NCBI RefSeq assembly: GCF_018129995.1
Contig: NZ_JAFCKS010000010.1
Span: 152,426 to 216,425 of the forward strand
Direction of reading: 5' to 3'
Length of the DNA stretch: 64,000 bases
DNA from: Bradyrhizobium sp. SZCCT0153
Lineage (GTDB): Bacteria > Pseudomonadota > Alphaproteobacteria > Rhizobiales > Xanthobacteraceae
This document shows positions 61,701-64,000 of this stretch, one piece after another. A program made the position numbers and the translations under genes. Under the pieces are notes generated by a model, which did no database searches, was not told where the DNA came from, and saw only the letters and a list, made by a program, of their open reading frames with translations. How positions within the stretch are numbered: position 1 is the first letter of the stretch; each line of letters opens with the position of its first letter.

Positions 61701-63185
61701 ATTCGTGCCGTCGGCTTCCTTCACCGCGCGGTCGTCCGTGAACGTCACCACGCCATTGCTGTCGACCGACAGCGTGAACACCAGCAGATCGCTCGCCGCG
61801 GTGTGGCCCTCCACGGTCGTGCCGTTCATCACCAGCACGACAGCTTCGCTGGTCTGCGCGTCCACCAGGCCGCTCGTCCCGGAGGGATCGATCGACAGCG
61901 CAAAGCTGATCGGGTGCTGCGGATCCGGCACACCGTCCGCGCCGGTCACCGACTGGAAAAAGCCGCCGAACGACGCGCTCGCCGTGTTGTTGCCATTGTG
62001 AATCGAGCCGTCGATGCCGTTGGTCGCAATCGTCAGGTTGCTCTCGTCGACGACCAAGTTCGGAAGCGCTCGCTCCTCACCCTCCAGGACGACCTGAATC
62101 GACGGACCATCGTCCTGCAATGTCAGATGCGGGCCAACATCAACGCTCGCGCTCGTGCTCTGATTGTTGTTGTCCGTCACCGTGGCCGTCAAGGAGATAA
62201 GGCCGGCGGGCACATGCGTGCCCTCGCTAATGTCGCCGTCCTCGCCCGTGCCTTCGTGCACCGAGCGCAGATCCGTCAGCGTCAGCTTTCCGGTGGCATC
62301 GACGGACACCGTGAAATCCTGCGGCCCATTGACCGCTGCAGCCGCATCCTTGCCTTCGCGGCCGACCACGACTCCGTTCTCCAGGAACAGAAACACGTGA
62401 TTTCCGGTCTGGGAATCGATCAGTCCGGTATCCACACCCGGCGCACTGATCGACAGGCCAAAGGTCAGCGACTGCTGGCCGCCCGGCACATTGAGCGTGA
62501 CGGGCAGAAGGCCCGAAACCGTCGTATTCGCCAGGTTAGGCGTGGAGCCGTCGATGACGTTGGTTCCCGCGGTCAGGAAGCTCTCGTCCACCACCAGTTC
62601 GGGCAGCGTGCCCAGCGCAATCGTCGGAGCCGGCGGAGTTGGCGTCTGCGGGATAAAGCCGGTGGGGAAATTAACCTGGAACCCCGGCAGCTCCTCCTGG
62701 GGAGCCAAATCGTTGGTGGGCACGAGCGGCAGAGGATCGACCGTAAACGGGCTGAAGTTCGCACCGCTCGCCTGCGCGTTGTTCTGCCCCAACGAGTCTC
62801 CGGCTGCGGGGAGAACGGCCGAAGCCGCGGAGGGGTCATTGATGATCGGGAAGGCGCTGGCGAATTCGGCAACGGTCAAGTCACGACCCGGCGCGACCTC
62901 GATGGTCAGATTGCCGAGTTGATCGTGCCGGGAGTCGAAGAACGGCTCGACCGTTACGGTAGAGTGATTGTCGAAAAGAATGATCAGCTTTTCGCCGATA
63001 TGGACGAGCGTGATCTTCTCATTCGCAATTGCCGAAAAATCGACCTGGACTTTTTGATCATAGCCCAGGTTCAAAACCACAGCCTGATCGGCGAAGGGCT
63101 TGGTCAGTTTGAAGATGCGCGGCGGCGAGGCGTTGTTTGAATTTCCGGCGCCGGTAGCCTGGGCAACCTGAAACTGCGCATTCAT
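58785..63185 (-). CDS. Large type I-secreted surface adhesin with repeats (LapA-like)
   Basis: The product has 1466 residues from ATG 63183-63185 with GGAGAG before it; an upstream in-frame extension of 39 residues lacks support. Residues 1-135 form an N-terminal module (FKLTKPFADQAVVLNLGY, LVHIGEKLIILFDNHS) ending in PAAG at 126-129. Four cadherin-like/T1SS repeat units follow (about 195-360, 375-540, 540-735, 735-925), each closing with a DDGP-like or DSGP motif after a TDxDxD-type Ca site. A less repetitive part runs to about 1340. An RTX-like GNGGNDIFVL and the secretion signal complete the C terminus. It should be exported by the neighbouring type I system and held or released at the N terminus. 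Confidence 0.88.
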   Translation of the reverse strand: MNAQFQVAQATGAGNSNNASPPRIFKLTKPFADQAVVLNLGYDQKVQVDFSAIANEKITLVHIGEKLIILFDNHSTVTVEPFFDSRHDQLGNLTIEVAPGRDLTVAEFASAFPIINDPSAASAVLPAAGDSLGQNNAQASGANFSPFTVDPLPLVPTNDLAPQEELPGFQVNFPTGFIPQTPTPPAPTIALGTLPELVVDESFLTAGTNVIDGSTPNLANTTVSGLLPVTLNVPGGQQSLTFGLSISAPGVDTGLIDSQTGNHVFLFLENGVVVGREGKDAAAAVNGPQDFTVSVDATGKLTLTDLRSVHEGTGEDGDISEGTHVPAGLISLTATVTDNNNQSTSASVDVGPHLTLQDDGPSIQVVLEGEERALPNLVVDESNLTIATNGIDGSIHNGNNTASASFGGFFQSVTGADGVPDPQHPISFALSIDPSGTSGLVDAQTSEAVVLVMNGTTVEGHTAASDLLVFTLSVDSNGVVTFTDDRAVKEADGTNPDGNEGINLASGAVTLTGTITDNDGDTATASIDLGPRVTFLDDGPKVTAVVSGATAALDEGNTDAGSPPTSTAATINTGAIVKGDDPDVTGTGYIAHAVDVALVTATPQFGADGPATSGSTAYKLTVTNAASGLFVTDGSTISLVDVNGDGSVIVGVVQAGSFATQAAFAISINGTTGAVTVEQYLSLHQDSASNTPDDGVSLNANSLAVTVTITDGDGDQASTPVDVSGKISFDDDGPKTGTVTGSTDTLVLDETRPVGTDTSVHTAPNGLASVTANFADNFVGGSYGADGPGTTLYTLKLTGIDVASGLYALDPTDVKPASGIGNDGDGIGQGTQIVLNQSGDTITGTANGTTYFTITINESTGVVTFVQVNNIWNPDPTNPDDPATLTLLSANLLQVIQTITDGDSDQASAAINLGTGVFTIQDSGPTLVAETNLVYANSANGAGHTGGTGIYQYNIGTDAHTIYDSTHSDFAPITLTGTVGSNAISNQSVTWTSETSTSAVFHITFDYQADPSSSTLTTDTGTLTFDKVNGTYNILLDSPISSFTTLETSQGLSFTGYQPNSSTTDNTQPAVMVTELSPNFWVQFTGDDGAPLTAGGNGVFTQGESLAAAGDTWVSVSGGSNGVAGDTIQKGELLDFNFFASNPQGFLNHTDITSASTMFLKFDGFNSEDIIVNLKLIDVGTDGIAGTADDGATTHLLLVVDTADVFTHSSPPPSGFGITLDNNDGAIIIQSNDYLPSLGAGNWQIDGAQVITSTESLSGSGVNFNGAVGTGATGASTGTEAFSSGTVDNDVVKISDIGLITTTTTTQAADLQFNVTNVDADGDTTGATTLDVQIAGNIMTGTSGNEVLQSSTADDTMKGNGGNDIFVLQASGGGHDTISDFNAGDSIVVDLAGLNLTINTAQTVTFNSAVTGANDQTHDSAFNGTNFFFNTTTNELYYSDNNTAAHAIDLAHISTGIPAANAVHVA

Positions 63186-63423
63186 GAAATCTCTCCGCCA
63201 AAAGGTCGTGAAGTGAAAAATTGAAGGCAAATTTACTTCGAAGTGTGTCTTTAAGCTATTGTTAACCCCCTCGGGGGTCAAGAAAACTATTTGGTTAATC
63301 AATACTTTCGATCAGTATGTGGTAAAGAAACCGCGCGGCCGCGATATGTCGCAAAACGGGCCAGATGCCCGCCGTTTTCGCGCATGTCGCTCCAGGCCTG
63401 GAGGGCGGCAGCTGGAGCAAAAG
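63186..63423. promoter_or_regulatory. AT-rich divergent promoter region of the adhesin gene
   Basis: The 238-bp gap is unusually AT-rich. ACCCCC (63265-63270) and GGGGGT (63273-63278) make a small hairpin. The adhesin promoter and that of the 63424 gene must lie here, but no certain -35/-10 pair was found. Confidence 0.4.
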
Positions 63424-63852
63424 ATGAGGAAATTACTCGTAACCGCCTTGCTGGCCGGATCTTTCGGATTGCAGGCCGCCGCTGCTCAGAACCAGCCGGT
63501 ACCGGATGCCCGGACGGTCGAACGCACGGTCAAGGCATTGCCAAACAAGGACACGCAGATCGGGCTTTACATTAACGTCAGACCCGATTGCAGCTCCGGC
63601 CCCCTGCCAACCATTCGATTGGCAACCTCCCCCGTGTCGGGAAAGGTCGTCGTGAAGCCCGGCAAGGTAAAGGCAACCAACTACAAGGCCTGCCTGGCGC
63701 TGGAAGTGCCGGCTTACGTGGCCTTCTACAAGTCCCCTCCGGACTTCGTAGGCGACGATACGCTGACCATTGAGGTCAAATATCCTGGCGGGCGGATCGA
63801 GCTGCAAAAAATTACAATCAATGTCGCCGGGCCGGGCGGTCAGAAGATCTAG
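63424..63852 (+). CDS. Small secreted hypothetical protein
   Basis: The product has 142 residues from ATG 63424 with GGAG 8 bp before it. A signal peptide ends at about residue 21 (FGLQAAAAQ). The mature part is beta-rich with two Cys (C56, C90) and looks like a small Ig-like or beta-sandwich domain ending with EVKYPGGRIELQKITINVAG. No family recognised. It is divergent from the adhesin gene and could be a periplasmic or surface partner. Confidence 0.6.
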   Translation: MRKLLVTALLAGSFGLQAAAAQNQPVPDARTVERTVKALPNKDTQIGLYINVRPDCSSGPLPTIRLATSPVSGKVVVKPGKVKATNYKACLALEVPAYVAFYKSPPDFVGDDTLTIEVKYPGGRIELQKITINVAGPGGQKI

Positions 63853-63899
63853 CGGCGCGCCGGCGTCACGCGGCCGTCGTTGACCGCGCTGATATCTAG

Positions 63900-64000
63900 G
63901 TTCTGTACCTATAATCATTGAGCGTTTGCGTTTGTTGTGATTCAAGGTCCCAGGAGGACCTTGATCATGGCCCGGTACGATGTTTCGGAGACCGAGTGGC
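63900..64000 (+). mobile_element. IS5-family insertion sequence, left end (truncated by window)
   Basis: A transposase-like start begins at 63967. The left part, GGTTCTGTACCTATAATC onward, starts directly after CTAG at 63896-63899, a target type known for IS5/IS427-like elements. No right end is visible. The exact boundary is a guess. Confidence 0.55.
63967..64000 (+). CDS. Transposase, IS5-like (first 11 residues)
   Basis: Only 34 bases are in the window. They encode MARYDVSETEW, which matches the common start of IS5-family transposases (MARYDLS-EW). AGGAGG at 63952-63957 is a strong ribosome site but lies inside a hairpin (63942-63964). The gene continues beyond the edge. Confidence 0.65.
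   Translation, partial: MARYDVSETEW

Noticed and set aside
60285..63140. A 951-codon open frame on the plus strand
   Set aside because: It is antisense to the adhesin repeats, lacks motifs and is arginine-rich from reverse reading of GC-rich repeats.
1..64000. CRISPR array or rRNA genes
   Set aside because: No regularly spaced repeats of 25-40 bp with unique spacers and no rRNA-like sequence were seen.

Overview
The window looks like chromosomal DNA from a high-GC alphaproteobacterium, most likely Bradyrhizobium or a close relative. The evidence is codon bias toward G/C in the third position, short palindromic and longer interspersed repeats of a kind I associate with Bradyrhizobium genomes, and soil-rhizobial gene families (CoA transferase, beta-keto acid cleavage enzyme, acyl-CoA dehydrogenase paired with a phosphotransferase, LapG/type I adhesin system). 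All assignments come from reading the translated sequence. No database search was possible.

Region 1 (1-26.3 kb) is a dense surface-polysaccharide cluster. A divergent promoter region near 2.95 kb separates a leftward set (SIS sugar isomerase, YbhN-like membrane protein, C-methyltransferase cut by the left edge) from a rightward set (epimerase, an HldE-like nucleotidyltransferase-kinase fusion in inverted domain order, second epimerase). A second leftward operon runs from 12.0 to 6.8 kb: membrane protein, split transketolase N and C subunits, C-methyltransferase. Next come an OafA-type acyltransferase, a HAD-aminoglycoside-phosphotransferase-like fusion, and a rightward operon with the 'sporadic carbohydrate cluster' trio (2OG-Fe(II) oxygenase, LIC12192-type protein, WbuC-type cupin). 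The rest of the cluster holds two related membrane proteins with a DDW motif, another methyltransferase, a Gfo/Idh/MocA oxidoreductase, two tandem small membrane paralogues and a family 2 glycosyltransferase. Together they suggest synthesis, modification and transfer of an unusual, probably branched or heptose-like, sugar. The cluster ends at a tRNA-Trp gene (26.45-26.53 kb).

Region 2 (26.6-45 kb) is mostly metabolic: serine hydrolase, AI-2E-type transporter with an extra soluble domain, two SDR enzymes, a histidine phosphatase, a repeat-rich gap, ArgE-like deacetylase, an orphan Imm8-like protein, a phosphotransferase / acyl-CoA dehydrogenase / TetR block with a candidate operator, RidA, a beta-keto acid cleavage enzyme, a CaiB-type CoA transferase, an MFS transporter, and a sorbosone-dehydrogenase-like lipoprotein with a DUF2231 membrane partner.

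Region 3 (45-51.3 kb) holds gmd and fcl for GDP-L-fucose, then poorly characterised small and membrane proteins.

Region 4 (52-63.9 kb) is a complete-looking Lap-type surface-adhesion locus: TolC-like outer membrane protein, type I secretion ATPase, HlyD-like adaptor, LapG-like periplasmic protease, and convergently a 1466-residue repeat adhesin with a PAAG motif that could be the LapG cut site. The c-di-GMP receptor LapD is not in the window. The right edge enters an IS5-family insertion sequence.
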